DNA from: Rubellimicrobium sp. CFH 75288
GTDB taxonomy: Bacteria; Pseudomonadota; Alphaproteobacteria; Rhodobacterales; Rhodobacteraceae
Reading direction: 5' to 3'
Assembly: GCF_009904055.1 (NCBI RefSeq)
Contig: NZ_WYDP01000003.1
Span: 434,001-498,000, forward strand
Length of the DNA: 64,000 nucleotides
The first letter of the stretch is position 1. The number at the start of each line of letters is the position of its first letter. The notes under the pieces were generated by a model. It saw only the letters and a program-made list of their open reading frames with translations. It had not been told where the DNA came from and did not search any database. A program made the translations under genes and the position numbers. Shown piece by piece: positions 44,599 to 54,298 of this stretch.

Positions 44599-46797
44599 TC
44601 ACGGCTCGAGCGGCACGCTCCAGAACAGCGTCTCGCCCGAACTGTCCTGCACCCCGTCATTGTCGGTGACGAGCCACATCGTCCCCTCGCCGTCGATGGC
44701 CAGCCCCTCGACCTTGTCCACGACATAGCCCCCCGTCGCGGTCAGGTCCTCCAGCAGGTCGCGCACCACCTCGCGCGTGACCACCGGCAACTCGCCCCCG
44801 AGCGGGGCGGGCACCATCTCCGCGAGGGGCACGCGGGTGACGAGCTTCGTGCGCGCCATCTCGCCCAGATGGTTGTCGCGCTCGATCAGATAGACGTGGT
44901 CCCCGTGCACCGTCATGTCGCCCAGGCCCACCCAGCCGCCGTCCGTGGGTGCGGCCGTCTCGTAGCGCACCGCCCTCCACTCGGCCGAGGCGGGGTTGTA
45001 GGACACGAGCTTCACGTGGTTCTCCGGGTCGTCGCGCCAGGGCCGCTGGATGGCGATCCACACCACCCCGTCGATCACCGTCACCCCCTCGGCCCCGAAC
45101 CGCGTCTCGTGGTCGAGCAGGGCAGGGGGGAACCCGATCTCCTCGCGGATCGCCCCGTCGGCGCCCACGCGGATCAGACCATGCGGCACCAGCCGGTCCG
45201 ACCGCCCCTCGGTCACGACCCAGAAGCCCCCCTCGCCATCGAGCGCGATCCCCTCCAGGTCCAGCTTCTGCGCCGGGAACCCGCCGCGCGTCACCCGCAG
45301 GGCGCCGGTGATCCGCGCGGGCACCTGCGTGGCGTCGATCGTGAAGATCGTGGGCTGCATTCCCAGCACGCTGTCGCTGACCGCGTAGAGGGTCCCCGGC
45401 CGCTCCGGGTCCGCGACCAAGCCTGACAGCGCGCCCCAGCCCAGCGGCCCGCCCTCCGGCGCCTCCGTGCCGGCCGAGGTCAGGTGCGGATAGACGGGCG
45501 CGCCCTCCTGCCACTCGTAGATCATGACATGCGACCGCGCCGAGCCGTCCTCGCCGAGGTCCGCCTCGTTGGCCGTGGCCAGCAGCCCGCGCGACGGGAT
45601 CGCCACCGCGCCCTCCGGGCTGATCCCCGAGGGCAGGAGCTGCGTCAGGACCGGCGCCGCCGGGTCCGTGACGTCATAGACAGCCACGACCGACGACCGC
45701 TCGGACAGGACGAACAGCAGCGGCACCCCGTCGAAGACGCCGAAGGCCAGACCCTCCGGTTCGTTGCCCTTCGAATGCGACCGGTGATCGGGATAATGCC
45801 CGATCTCCACGATCGCCCGCTCGAGATCGGCGCCGCTCTCCCAGACGACGGTGCCATCCTTGTTCCAGATCGTGACCGAGCGCGAGCCGCCGTCCATGTC
45901 GCCTTCGTTGGCGGTGGCGAAGTGGTCGTCATCGATCCACTGGATGCCGTCGGGCTCGCGCAGGCGGCCCGGCTGGTCCCCGGTCGCCAGGATCGCCCCG
46001 TCGCGCCGCGTGTCGATCCCCTCCAGGTCCACCGTCCCGGCGGAGAAGTGCGACAGCACCTCGCCCTCGCGCGACAGCACGACGATGTGGTTGTTCTCCT
46101 GCAAGGTGACGGCGATCTCGCCCCGGGCGTTGATGTGGACGAACTCCGGCTCGGGGTCCTCCGGCGCGATCTCGGCCAGGCCCGTCACGTCCGCCCGCAC
46201 GATCCCCTCGCAATCGGGCAGCCCGTCCGTCACGGGGACGATGCTGACCCAGCCCGCGGGCATCTGCCCCACGCGGCCGTCGCCCGCCTCCTCGTCGCGC
46301 TCGTTCTCGATCGCCACCGCCAGGAACGACCCGTCGGGGGCCAGCGCGGTCGAGTCGGGCTGCCCGCCCAGGTCGCAGCGTGCCAGTTCCTCCTGCGAGT
46401 CGAGGTCGAGCGCCACGAGATGCCCCGAAGGCTCGGTGAAGCTCTCGGACGTGTTCACCGCCACGAAGGCCGTCCGCCCGAGCACGGAGGCGGCCGTGGG
46501 CTCCCCCTCCATCTCCACCGCGCCGAGCGGCCTGGGATCGGCCGGGTCCGCGATGTCGATGAAGCCGACCACGCCCAGCGGGCTGTCGGTGTAGATCAGC
46601 ACGGTGCCATCGTCCGAGGCGTCGATGATCTCGGCCGAGGACTCGCGCGAGCGGTCCTCGCCCTCCGCCATGTTGGCCGTCACCGGAAAGCTCGCCACGC
46701 GGTTGAAGGCATGGCCGCGCTCCGCCGCGTCCTGCGCCGCCGCCATCCCCGCCGCCAGCGCGAGCGCCGAGGTCAGCGCGATCCGTGTCGGGTTCAT
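44599..46797 (-). CDS. Secreted esterase-like (phytase family, PF13449-type) protein
   Basis: A 732-residue secreted protein with signal peptide MNPTRIALTSALALAAGMAAA. The N-terminal half is a WD/beta-propeller-like region (DSTALAPDGSFLAVAIEN, EPEGLAFGVFDGVPLLFVLSE). The C-terminal half matches the esterase-like activity of phytase domain (LDLEGIALDGEGGFWVVTEGRSDRL, WVGLGDMTVHGDHVYLIERDN, VDKVEGLAIDGEGTMWLVTDNDG). ATG 46797 follows GGAGGA. A phosphate-related or phosphoesterase role is family inference. It is divergent from lepA and downstream of nothing on its strand. Confidence 0.82.
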   Translation of the reverse strand: MNPTRIALTSALALAAGMAAAQDAAERGHAFNRVASFPVTANMAEGEDRSRESSAEIIDASDDGTVLIYTDSPLGVVGFIDIADPADPRPLGAVEMEGEPTAASVLGRTAFVAVNTSESFTEPSGHLVALDLDSQEELARCDLGGQPDSTALAPDGSFLAVAIENERDEEAGDGRVGQMPAGWVSIVPVTDGLPDCEGIVRADVTGLAEIAPEDPEPEFVHINARGEIAVTLQENNHIVVLSREGEVLSHFSAGTVDLEGIDTRRDGAILATGDQPGRLREPDGIQWIDDDHFATANEGDMDGGSRSVTIWNKDGTVVWESGADLERAIVEIGHYPDHRSHSKGNEPEGLAFGVFDGVPLLFVLSERSSVVAVYDVTDPAAPVLTQLLPSGISPEGAVAIPSRGLLATANEADLGEDGSARSHVMIYEWQEGAPVYPHLTSAGTEAPEGGPLGWGALSGLVADPERPGTLYAVSDSVLGMQPTIFTIDATQVPARITGALRVTRGGFPAQKLDLEGIALDGEGGFWVVTEGRSDRLVPHGLIRVGADGAIREEIGFPPALLDHETRFGAEGVTVIDGVVWIAIQRPWRDDPENHVKLVSYNPASAEWRAVRYETAAPTDGGWVGLGDMTVHGDHVYLIERDNHLGEMARTKLVTRVPLAEMVPAPLGGELPVVTREVVRDLLEDLTATGGYVVDKVEGLAIDGEGTMWLVTDNDGVQDSSGETLFWSVPLEP

Positions 46798-46930
46798 CGG
46801 GTCCTCCGTCCTTGCCGATCCGGGACCCCTTGGCGCCTCCGCGTTACAGGAGCGTGACAGCGCCATGACGGCCCCGTGACGCAGGGGCCCTTCCTTGACG
46901 CGCGCCCCCGCCGGCCCCATAGCCAGCCGC

Positions 46931-48730
46931 ATGACCGACCCCGCGCGCATCCGCAACTTCTCCATCGTGGCCCATATCGACCACGGCAAGTCCACGTTGG
47001 CCGACCGCCTGATCCAGGCGACCGGCACCGTCGCCGACCGCGACATGAAGGACCAGATCCTCGACTCGATGGAGATCGAGCGCGAGCGCGGCATCACCAT
47101 CAAGGCCAACACCGTCCGCCTCGACTATCGTGCGAAGGACGGCCAGGACTACGTTCTCAACCTCATCGACACGCCCGGTCACGTGGACTTTGCCTACGAG
47201 GTCAGCCGCTCCATGCGCGCGGTCGAGGGCTCGCTCCTCGTGGTGGACGCCTCCCAGGGGGTCGAGGCGCAGACGCTCGCCAACGTCTATCAGGCCATCG
47301 ACGCGGGCCACGAGATCGTGCCCGTCCTGAACAAGATCGACCTGCCGGCGGCCGATCCGGACCGCGTGCGCGCCCAGATCGAGGACGTGATCGGGCTCGA
47401 TGCCTCCGACGCCGTGCTGATCTCCGCCAAGTCGGGCCTCGGCATCCCCGACGTGCTCGAGGCCATCGTCCACCGCCTCCCGCCACCCAGGGGCGACCGC
47501 GACGCGCCGCTCAAGGCGATGCTCGTGGATTCCTGGTACGACCCCTATCTCGGCGTCGTCGTGATGATCCGCGTGATGGACGGCGTGGTGCGCAAGGGCG
47601 ACCGCATCCGGATGATGGCCACGGGTGCCGTCTACGGCATCGACAAGCTCGCCGTCCTGCGTCCCCAGATGAAGGATATCGCCGAACTCGGCCCCGGCGA
47701 GATCGGCGTGTTCACCGCCTCGATCAAGCAGGTCCGCGACACGCGCGTGGGCGACACGATCACCCACGAGCGCCGCGGCACCGACACGCCGTTGCCCGGG
47801 TTCAAGCCCGCCCAGCCGGTCGTGTTCTGCGGCCTGTTTCCCGTGGACGCCGCCCAGTTCGAGGATCTGCGCGACGCCATCGAGAAGCTCGCCCTCAACG
47901 ACGCTTCCTTCAGCTACGAGATGGAGACATCGGCCGCACTCGGCTTCGGCTTCCGCTGCGGCTTTCTGGGCCTCCTGCATCTGGAGGTGATCCGCGACAG
48001 GCTCGAGCGCGAATACGACCTCGATCTCATCACCACCGCGCCCAGCGTCGTCTATCACCTGCACATGAAGGACGGCACGATGCGGGACCTGCACAACCCC
48101 GCCGACATGCCGGACCTCACCCTGGTGGACCATATCGAGGAGCCGCGGATCAAGGCGACCATCCTGGTCCCGGACGAGTATCTGGGCGACGTGCTCAAGC
48201 TCTGCCAGGATCGCCGGGGCATCCAGCTCAACCTGACCTATGCCGGCAGCCGCGCGATGGTCGAATACGACCTGCCGCTCAACGAGGTGGTGTTCGACTT
48301 CTACGACCGCCTCAAGTCCGTGACCAAGGGCTATGCAAGCTTCGACTACCAGATCACCGGCTACCGGCAGGACAACCTGGTGAAGATGCAGATCCTGGTG
48401 AACGGCGAGCCGGTGGACGCGCTCTCCATGATGGTCCATCGCGACCGGGCCGAGACGCGCGGCCGCGCCATGGTGGAAAAGCTCAAGGAGCTGATCCCCC
48501 GCCACATGTTCCAGATCCCCATCCAGGCCGCCATCGGCGGCAAGGTCATCGCGCGCGAGACGCTCTCGGCGCTGCGAAAGGACGTGACCGCCAAGTGCTA
48601 CGGCGGCGACGCCACGCGCAAGCGCAAGCTTCTCGAGAAGCAGAAGGCCGGCAAGAAGCGCATGCGTCAGTTCGGCAAGGTGGACATTCCGCAGGAGGCG
48701 TTCATCTCGGCGCTGAAGATGGACGGGTGA
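46931..48730 (+). CDS. lepA: Elongation factor 4 (back-translocating GTPase LepA)
   Basis: Ribosome-associated translational GTPase, membrane- and stress-linked. Residue count is 599, the usual length. G1 is AHIDHGKST, then [17 protein letters not shown] and NKIDLP. The C-terminal LepA domain includes [25 protein letters not shown] and [23 protein letters not shown] 46931 is taken as start rather than an in-frame ATG 36 bases upstream, because it gives the standard [20 protein letters not shown]. The ribosome-binding site is weak. Confidence 0.96.
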   Translation: MTDPARIRNFSIVAHIDHGKSTLADRLIQATGTVADRDMKDQILDSMEIERERGITIKANTVRLDYRAKDGQDYVLNLIDTPGHVDFAYEVSRSMRAVEGSLLVVDASQGVEAQTLANVYQAIDAGHEIVPVLNKIDLPAADPDRVRAQIEDVIGLDASDAVLISAKSGLGIPDVLEAIVHRLPPPRGDRDAPLKAMLVDSWYDPYLGVVVMIRVMDGVVRKGDRIRMMATGAVYGIDKLAVLRPQMKDIAELGPGEIGVFTASIKQVRDTRVGDTITHERRGTDTPLPGFKPAQPVVFCGLFPVDAAQFEDLRDAIEKLALNDASFSYEMETSAALGFGFRCGFLGLLHLEVIRDRLEREYDLDLITTAPSVVYHLHMKDGTMRDLHNPADMPDLTLVDHIEEPRIKATILVPDEYLGDVLKLCQDRRGIQLNLTYAGSRAMVEYDLPLNEVVFDFYDRLKSVTKGYASFDYQITGYRQDNLVKMQILVNGEPVDALSMMVHRDRAETRGRAMVEKLKELIPRHMFQIPIQAAIGGKVIARETLSALRKDVTAKCYGGDATRKRKLLEKQKAGKKRMRQFGKVDIPQEAFISALKMDG

Positions 48731-49188
48731 CGGGAAAGGTCGCCTGCTCTCTGACCGATCTCGGCCGGGCGTCCGGTTCGCTCCGGGCGCGGTCCCTGAG
48801 AAATACCCCCGTGATCCGCGTGCCAAGCGGCCAGCTCCGGCCAGCCTGCCCGTCCCGTGCTCGCCGCAGCGTTCTGGCAGGCCCGGTCCTTCCTTGTGCT
48901 CCCTCGGATGCCGGTGCTCCGGTCCTCGCCGGAGGGTCTTAGCGGACCTCGCCTCGGTCTCGCTCGGATCGATCCCGGATTGGAAGAAACCCCGGAGAGC
49001 AGGTCAGCCGGAGATGTCGGAAGGGGAGAGACCGGGCGTGCACCGTGGTCGGAGCCCCGCGATCTTCGCGGAACGTTTCCGCTCGCGCCGTTCGGCATCC
49101 GCGGCCCCCCGGTCTCTCGGGTCCGCGCGGTCGGGAGAGGTCCTCGCCTCGTTCGACGGCTTCGGGGTTGTCCGGTGGCTCCTGCGCA
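48731..49188. other. 458-base stretch with no recognisable gene
   Basis: Between lepA and the convergent hydrolase-regulator gene. The open frames here lack third-position GC bias and recognisable domains, and I see no tRNA. Two perfect hairpins lie inside: CTCCGG/CCGGAG at 48917-48934 and CCGCGA/TCGCGG at 49057-49071, the latter followed by AACGTTT. A 10-base palindrome GGATCGATCC lies at 48966-48975. It may hold terminators of both genes or a decayed gene. Confidence 0.5.
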
Positions 49189-50736
49189 TCAACCTCCCCG
49201 ATCCAGCCCGAGGCGCAGCGCCGCCCGCAGCGGGAGGGCCGCGTGGCTCAGCGGCAGGGTGTGGCCGGCTTCCTCGACGACCACGAGATCGCAGCGGGGC
49301 AGCCGCTCCGCCATCCGGCGGACGGCGGACAGCGAGACGGTGCGGCTTCTCGCCCCGTGCAGCAGGACCACCGGGCAGGTCACCTCCTGAAGCTTGGCCG
49401 ACCAGTCGCGGTTCGTCACGAACATGTCGGCGATGAAGCCGCGCGCGTCCTGCTCCAGCGCGAAGTCGTGCAGATGCTCGAGCACCGGCAGCGCCGCAGG
49501 GTCCGCCATCACATCGTGGTCGTGGTCGCAGCCGGCGAAGACGAGGCGGGGGATGGCGGAGGCGCCCTCAAGCGCCACCCGGCGAAGCCCCAGCCGCACA
49601 AGGCTTTCCATTAGATGGGGCACCCGCTGGGCGGCTACGGCATAGAGCCTGTGCCGAGGCGGCATGCCGGCGATCTGCCCCGGCTCGTCCATTGGTGGCG
49701 TCACGGGCGCGGCAACCAGGCCGGCCACACGGCCGGGATGGGCCGCGGCCACGGCACAGGCATAGACGGTGCCCACGTCGTGGGCGAGAATGATCGCCCG
49801 CCCGATGCCCAGCGCATCGAGGATGCCGACCGCCTGCTCGACTGCCAGCGCGACAGGGTCGGCGCCAGCGGGCAGCGGCACCTCCCCATAGCCGGGCCGC
49901 ACCGGCGCGATCACGTCGAAGCCGAACAGGCGCGCCTCGGCCGCGGCCTGAGGCCGGCCGAGCACGCCGTAGAGTGCGCCGTGCAGGAACAGGAGCGGCT
50001 GCCCACCCGATTCGCCCAGACGCCAGACCGTCGCCGGACCGGCGGCGGCGACCGTCTGGCGGAAGGCCGGCGGGCCGGGGGTCAGGGCGAGCGCGTCGGT
50101 TTGACAGGCTGCCCCCGCCACCGCGAGCGTCGCCATCCGGGCGATCGCCTGCGCCTGGCTGCGGACCCCCATCTTGGCCAGGAGACCCTTGATGGCCTGC
50201 CGCACGGTGCCGAGTGTCCGGCCCTCCTCCGCCGCGATCGTTTCGGCCGTCCCTCCGGCCAGCAGCCCGAGAGCGATCGTGACCTCGCGCGGAGTCAGGC
50301 CATACAGCGCGGCCATGATCTGGCCCAGCCAGTCCGAACCCGCGGGCGGCGCCTCGACAAGATGCCAGCTTCGGCTGTCGGGCAGCGCCGTGGCCTGCAC
50401 CAGAAGCACCCCGCCCCCTGCCGTCTCGAGCCAGAAGACCCGCCGCAGTTCGGGGGGCCGGGCCAGCGCCGCCGCCACGCCCGGGACGATGGTGCCGCGG
50501 CCGCGCAGGGCGAACAGCGCGGCCGCCCGCGCGTTGCAATCCGTCACCCTGCCGTCGGCCCGCACGTTCAGCCAGGCACGCGGGGTGACGGCAGGCGGCG
50601 GCAGATCGGAAAGAAGGGTCCGTGCGGCATGAAGGTCCGCCGCCGCGGGGACTGGCGCATCCTCCACATGCCGGCCGATCGCGGCAATCAGGGCATCGTG
50701 CAGCCGTGCGAAACGGCGGGGCGGAATACGGGTCAT
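49189..50736 (-). CDS. LuxR-type HTH regulator fused to an alpha/beta hydrolase domain
   Basis: A 515-residue fusion. Residues 50-125 look PAS-like (AWLNVRADGRVTDCNARAAALF). Residues 146-200 are a LuxR-family HTH (LTPREVTIALGLLAGGTAETIA; TVRQAIKGLLAKMGV). Residues 245-510 are an alpha/beta hydrolase with LLFLHGALYG and a terminal His492 (EAGHTLPLSH). The nucleophile elbow reads AHDVGT, with Asp320 where most hydrolases have Ser, as in epoxide hydrolases and haloalkane dehalogenases. The acid after the late strand is not evident (GARSRTVS). It may be a catalytic or ligand-sensing regulator. It is divergent from the OmpA-like gene across a CTACCATATGGGAG palindrome. Confidence 0.83.
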   Translation of the reverse strand: MTRIPPRRFARLHDALIAAIGRHVEDAPVPAAADLHAARTLLSDLPPPAVTPRAWLNVRADGRVTDCNARAAALFALRGRGTIVPGVAAALARPPELRRVFWLETAGGGVLLVQATALPDSRSWHLVEAPPAGSDWLGQIMAALYGLTPREVTIALGLLAGGTAETIAAEEGRTLGTVRQAIKGLLAKMGVRSQAQAIARMATLAVAGAACQTDALALTPGPPAFRQTVAAAGPATVWRLGESGGQPLLFLHGALYGVLGRPQAAAEARLFGFDVIAPVRPGYGEVPLPAGADPVALAVEQAVGILDALGIGRAIILAHDVGTVYACAVAAAHPGRVAGLVAAPVTPPMDEPGQIAGMPPRHRLYAVAAQRVPHLMESLVRLGLRRVALEGASAIPRLVFAGCDHDHDVMADPAALPVLEHLHDFALEQDARGFIADMFVTNRDWSAKLQEVTCPVVLLHGARSRTVSLSAVRRMAERLPRCDLVVVEEAGHTLPLSHAALPLRAALRLGLDRGG

Positions 50737-50739
50737 ACC

Positions 50740-50753
50740 CTACCATATGGGAG
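50740..50753. promoter_or_regulatory. Candidate operator palindrome
   Basis: CTACCATATGGGAG, with a perfect CCATATGG core (50743-50750) and matching CT/AG ends (12 of 14 positions symmetric). It lies three bases upstream of the regulator's ATG and in the divergent region shared with the OmpA-like gene. It stands out as AT-rich here. Confidence 0.5.
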
Positions 50754-50813
50754 TAGTCCGGTCTGCCAAGCCCAACCTATCCTTCGGCGCGCAACAAGCA
50801 CGGGTGGGCCGGG

Positions 50814-53435
50814 ATGATCTGGAATGGCACAGTGCGGCCGGGGGCTCTTGCGGTTGCGGCTCTCCTCGTCGCAGAGGGTAGCGGCGTTGCGCGGGCCGAG
50901 GCTCTGCCCTGTCAGGCGCTGGTGACGGCGCTGGCCGAGGAGGGTCGGGTGGCCCTGGACGGCGTCAGCTTCGACTTCAATCGCGCCACGCTGCGCCCCG
51001 ACAGCCTGCCCGCCTTGGTGGCGGCGCGCGATGCGATCCTCGCGCTCGGCGGCGACTGGCGAATCGAGGGGCATACCGACAGCGTCGGCAGCCACGCCTA
51101 CAACCAGGCGTTGTCCGAGGCGCGGGCAGGGGCGGTGCGCGACTGGCTGGTGGCCGCAGGGGTGCCGGCGGCGAGCCTGACCGCGCAGGGCTTCAGCTTC
51201 GACCGGCCGGTCGCCCCGAACGACAGCGAGGCGGGCCGGGCGCAGAACCGCCGGGTCGAACTGGCGGGCGCGGTCGCGCCCGGCCTGGCGGGCTTCGGCG
51301 GGCCGGCGGGCGTCGATCCCTGCCCGGCGACGCTGACGCCGGCCACCACCGCCGCGGCCGAGCTGCCGTCACCGCCACCCGTCACCGGCTGGACCGGCAC
51401 AGGCGGACCCGAATGGCTGCCCTTCGCCTACCTCATGACCACCGGCGACGGCGCCGCCGAGGGCTGGCGGGGCGAGCGGCTTGCGATGCTGCCGGGCACT
51501 CAGCCCCAGGCCTGCCAGGCCCTGTGTCTGGCCAACGAGGAATGCGCGGCCTTCAGCTTCGAGCCCGCAGGCAGCTTCTTCGTGGCCGAGGCGCGCTGCC
51601 TGCTGCTCGGTTACGGCACCGAGGTCGATCTGATGCGCGACAACGGCTATTTCGGCGGCGGCACCCATTTCGCCGCCGGGCTCAAGCCCGACGCGCGCAT
51701 CCTGACGCCGCAATCCGAGACGTTGGCGGCAGAGATCCTCGCCGACATGGCTGAGGTCGCCGCGCTGCGCGCGCGGGTGCGGCTCATGGCGCCCGAGACG
51801 GCGCCGGACGGCGACTGGCTGACGGTGGCGATTTCCGGCGCCGCCGACCCCGGCCGCTTCCCGAGCTACGTCGAGATCGCCGAACTCGATGACTACGCCT
51901 TCGACTGGTCGAAGAGCCGGTCGTCGCTTCCGGTCACGGTCACGGATGGGGTTGCCGGCGATCTGCTGGTCCCCGAGCCGGGCGACTTCGTCCTGCGCTA
52001 CGTGATCGACCACCCGACCGCCGGTCGGCACAGCATCGCCGAGCAGCTTCTGCGCGTGGCGGCGGGCGCCGATACATCCGCCCCGGGCGCCGTTGCCGCG
52101 ACGCTCGACTTTCCCATGGTCGTCGCGCCGGGCGAGCAGTTCACTGTTTCCTTCACCGGCCCGCGCTTTCCCGGCGACTGGATCGACATGATCGCGCCGG
52201 GCAATGACGAGGACATGTCGGGCGGCTTCGGCTGGGCCTGGGCCGAGGGCGGCTCGGTCGAACTGACCGCGCCCGAGGCGCCAGGCGAATACCTGCTGCG
52301 CTATGTCGCCGAGCACCCCGAACTGGGCCGCACCGTCGCGGGGCAGGAGGTGCTGGTGGTGCGCGCCGGGGCCGCGCCGGTGCCCGGACCGGGGGCCGCG
52401 CCCGCAGCGGCGGCGGCGGAGGAGGAGGTCGCCTTCCGCTGCGACGGGGCGGGGTTTGCTCCCTGCGAGATCCGCGTGCCCGAGGTCGGCCTGAGCCTCT
52501 CGCTTATGCCAGGCTATGGCATCACTCGGCCCGAGCGGCCGACCACCGCGGCGGGCGAGGCCGCCGTTCGGCCGGTCTTCGACATGGTGCGGCTGGCCGA
52601 CAGCGCGGTGATCGCCACCGTCAACCCCCGGCAGGCAAGCAGCGCGTTCTGCTTCCCCGCAACCCTCGACACGATCTGCACCCTGGGCGCGCCGGCCGAA
52701 GCCGACATGCTGGCGCTTCTCGCGCTTGTGGGCTCGCTCGAGGAGATGGCGGCTGCGGCCCAGCCGGAACCCGAGCCCGATACGGCTGCGGCCGGGCCGA
52801 TGCAGGGGATCTGGTTCGGAGCGCTGGACATGCCCGGCAACCCGCAGGACCAGGCGCTGTTCCTGCTGCTCGAACTGATGCAGGATGCGGGTAACGTCGC
52901 GGTGTCGGGCAGCTTCGTCACCGCGCCCGATCTCGGCCCCGCGCCGGGGCTTTCGGGCGACGTGACGGGCGCGGTCGCGGGCGAGACGCTGAACCTGTCG
53001 CTGGTCGCATCCGACGGGATGGCGATGGTGTTCAGCGGCGCACCTTGGGGCGGCGATGCCTGGCGCGGGCAGCTCATGGGGTCGCTCGGATCGGCGATGC
53101 AGCCCGTTGGCGCGATCCTGCGGCTCGAGGCCCGACCGGGCGAGGACTGGAGCGGCCCGCCCTGGATGACCGGCGCGCCCGAGGGCATGGCGGCGGCGCT
53201 GGGGATGGGGGCGGCGGCGCTTGAAGGGCTTCTGTCCGGAGACGAGTTTGACGGCAATGACCGGGCGATGCTCGAGATGCTCGGCGCATTGATGGGCGGC
53301 GGGGCCGCGCCGGCCGCCCCGGACCCGGCCGCCCCCTCGCCGCAGATGCGGGCGCTCGGCGGCACGGCGCTGGCCGATCTCGACGCCGAGGAGGCGCTGA
53401 TCCTGTTCGCTCCCCATCTCTTGGAGGCCCGCTGA
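50814..53435 (+). CDS. Secreted OmpA-domain / PAN-like multi-domain envelope protein
   Basis: An 873-residue protein with signal peptide 1 to about 28. Residues 45-152 are an OmpA-like peptidoglycan-binding domain (GVSFDFNRATL, IEGHTDSVGS, AQNRRVEL). Residues about 213-293 look like a PAN/apple-type module with four Cys (234, 238, 244, 262) in QPQACQALCLANEECAAFSF. Two related repeats follow (about 330-416 and 427-517), ending GDFVLRYVIDHP and GEYLLRYVAEHP. The rest is unassigned with four Cys and a Pro/Ala tail. It likely sits in the periplasm anchored to peptidoglycan. It is coupled to the next gene by TGATG. Confidence 0.78.
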   Translation: MIWNGTVRPGALAVAALLVAEGSGVARAEALPCQALVTALAEEGRVALDGVSFDFNRATLRPDSLPALVAARDAILALGGDWRIEGHTDSVGSHAYNQALSEARAGAVRDWLVAAGVPAASLTAQGFSFDRPVAPNDSEAGRAQNRRVELAGAVAPGLAGFGGPAGVDPCPATLTPATTAAAELPSPPPVTGWTGTGGPEWLPFAYLMTTGDGAAEGWRGERLAMLPGTQPQACQALCLANEECAAFSFEPAGSFFVAEARCLLLGYGTEVDLMRDNGYFGGGTHFAAGLKPDARILTPQSETLAAEILADMAEVAALRARVRLMAPETAPDGDWLTVAISGAADPGRFPSYVEIAELDDYAFDWSKSRSSLPVTVTDGVAGDLLVPEPGDFVLRYVIDHPTAGRHSIAEQLLRVAAGADTSAPGAVAATLDFPMVVAPGEQFTVSFTGPRFPGDWIDMIAPGNDEDMSGGFGWAWAEGGSVELTAPEAPGEYLLRYVAEHPELGRTVAGQEVLVVRAGAAPVPGPGAAPAAAAAEEEVAFRCDGAGFAPCEIRVPEVGLSLSLMPGYGITRPERPTTAAGEAAVRPVFDMVRLADSAVIATVNPRQASSAFCFPATLDTICTLGAPAEADMLALLALVGSLEEMAAAAQPEPEPDTAAAGPMQGIWFGALDMPGNPQDQALFLLLELMQDAGNVAVSGSFVTAPDLGPAPGLSGDVTGAVAGETLNLSLVASDGMAMVFSGAPWGGDAWRGQLMGSLGSAMQPVGAILRLEARPGEDWSGPPWMTGAPEGMAAALGMGAAALEGLLSGDEFDGNDRAMLEMLGALMGGGAAPAAPDPAAPSPQMRALGGTALADLDAEEALILFAPHLLEAR

Positions 53436-54235
53436 TGTTCCGCTCCCTCACCCTGACCGGGCCGCTCGCCCTGGCGCTCGCCCTGCCAGCCGCCGCGCAG
53501 GAGATCATCCGCCGCACCGATCCCGGCAACATCCTGGGCGAGGTCACGGCCATCTGCACCGCCGGCGGGGGCTGCGAATGCACGGCCATGGTGGACCCGG
53601 AGTCGCTAACCGTCCTGCACGGGGTGGCAGATGCCGCGCCCGAGGGCTTTGCCGGCGACGTGCGGGCGCAGACGGTGGTGATCGACCGCAGCGCGGGCAT
53701 GGTCTATCGCACCGCGCGGGCGCGGGCCGAGATCAACGCCGCCTATGGCGGGCAGGGCGACTGCCCGGTGAAGGAACCGCCCGACGCGCCGCTCGTGCCC
53801 CTCGACGGGCTGTGGCAGTGGCGCACGACGGGTCAAGGCATGACCGGCTGCCCGGCCATCCTGGCCGGCGCCCTGGCCGCGGCGCGGACCGAGGCGCCGG
53901 CCGCCCGCGTCGCCTGGGGCGGGCGGTTCCATCCCGCGCGGCTGGCCGACAACATGCCCGAGCCCGAAATCTCGGGGATGTCGGCCTATGAATGGCGGCA
54001 GACCGGACCGAACCGCTGGCTCTCGGACAACATCCGCGGCCGCGAGTGCGGGGACGGCCCCTGCGTGGAGGTAGGCGTGACTCTCGACATGACGCTGGTG
54101 GCACCCGAGCGTGTGGTGGGGGTCCTGTCCACCCGCAGCCGCATCGAGGGGGGCGAACAGGCGATCCTGGCCGCCTTCGGCATGGCCGACTGCCGGGTGC
54201 GGGTCCGCTACGAGATCAGGCGCATCGCGCCCTGA
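53435..54235 (+). CDS. Secreted protein of unknown function coupled to the OmpA-like gene
   Basis: A 266-residue exported protein with signal peptide MFRSLTLTGPLALALALPAAA. The mature part has eight Cys (CTAGGGCECTA, DCPVK, GCPAIL, RECGDGPCVE, DCRVR) that could form disulfides, and a Trp-rich segment (LDGLWQWRTTGQGMTGCPA). I recognise no family. The ATG shares its A with the OmpA-like stop, so the proteins are made together and probably interact in the envelope. Confidence 0.72.
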   Translation: MFRSLTLTGPLALALALPAAAQEIIRRTDPGNILGEVTAICTAGGGCECTAMVDPESLTVLHGVADAAPEGFAGDVRAQTVVIDRSAGMVYRTARARAEINAAYGGQGDCPVKEPPDAPLVPLDGLWQWRTTGQGMTGCPAILAGALAAARTEAPAARVAWGGRFHPARLADNMPEPEISGMSAYEWRQTGPNRWLSDNIRGRECGDGPCVEVGVTLDMTLVAPERVVGVLSTRSRIEGGEQAILAAFGMADCRVRVRYEIRRIAP

Positions 54236-54298
54236 GGGACCCGTCCGGCGGACTCTGGCGGCGACCTCATGGCTTGATACGGCATGCAAGGCCCGTCC

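Noticed and set aside
48894-49436. Open frame in the gene-free stretch
   Set aside because: Its later part is antisense to the fusion regulator, and the early part has no codon bias or known motif.
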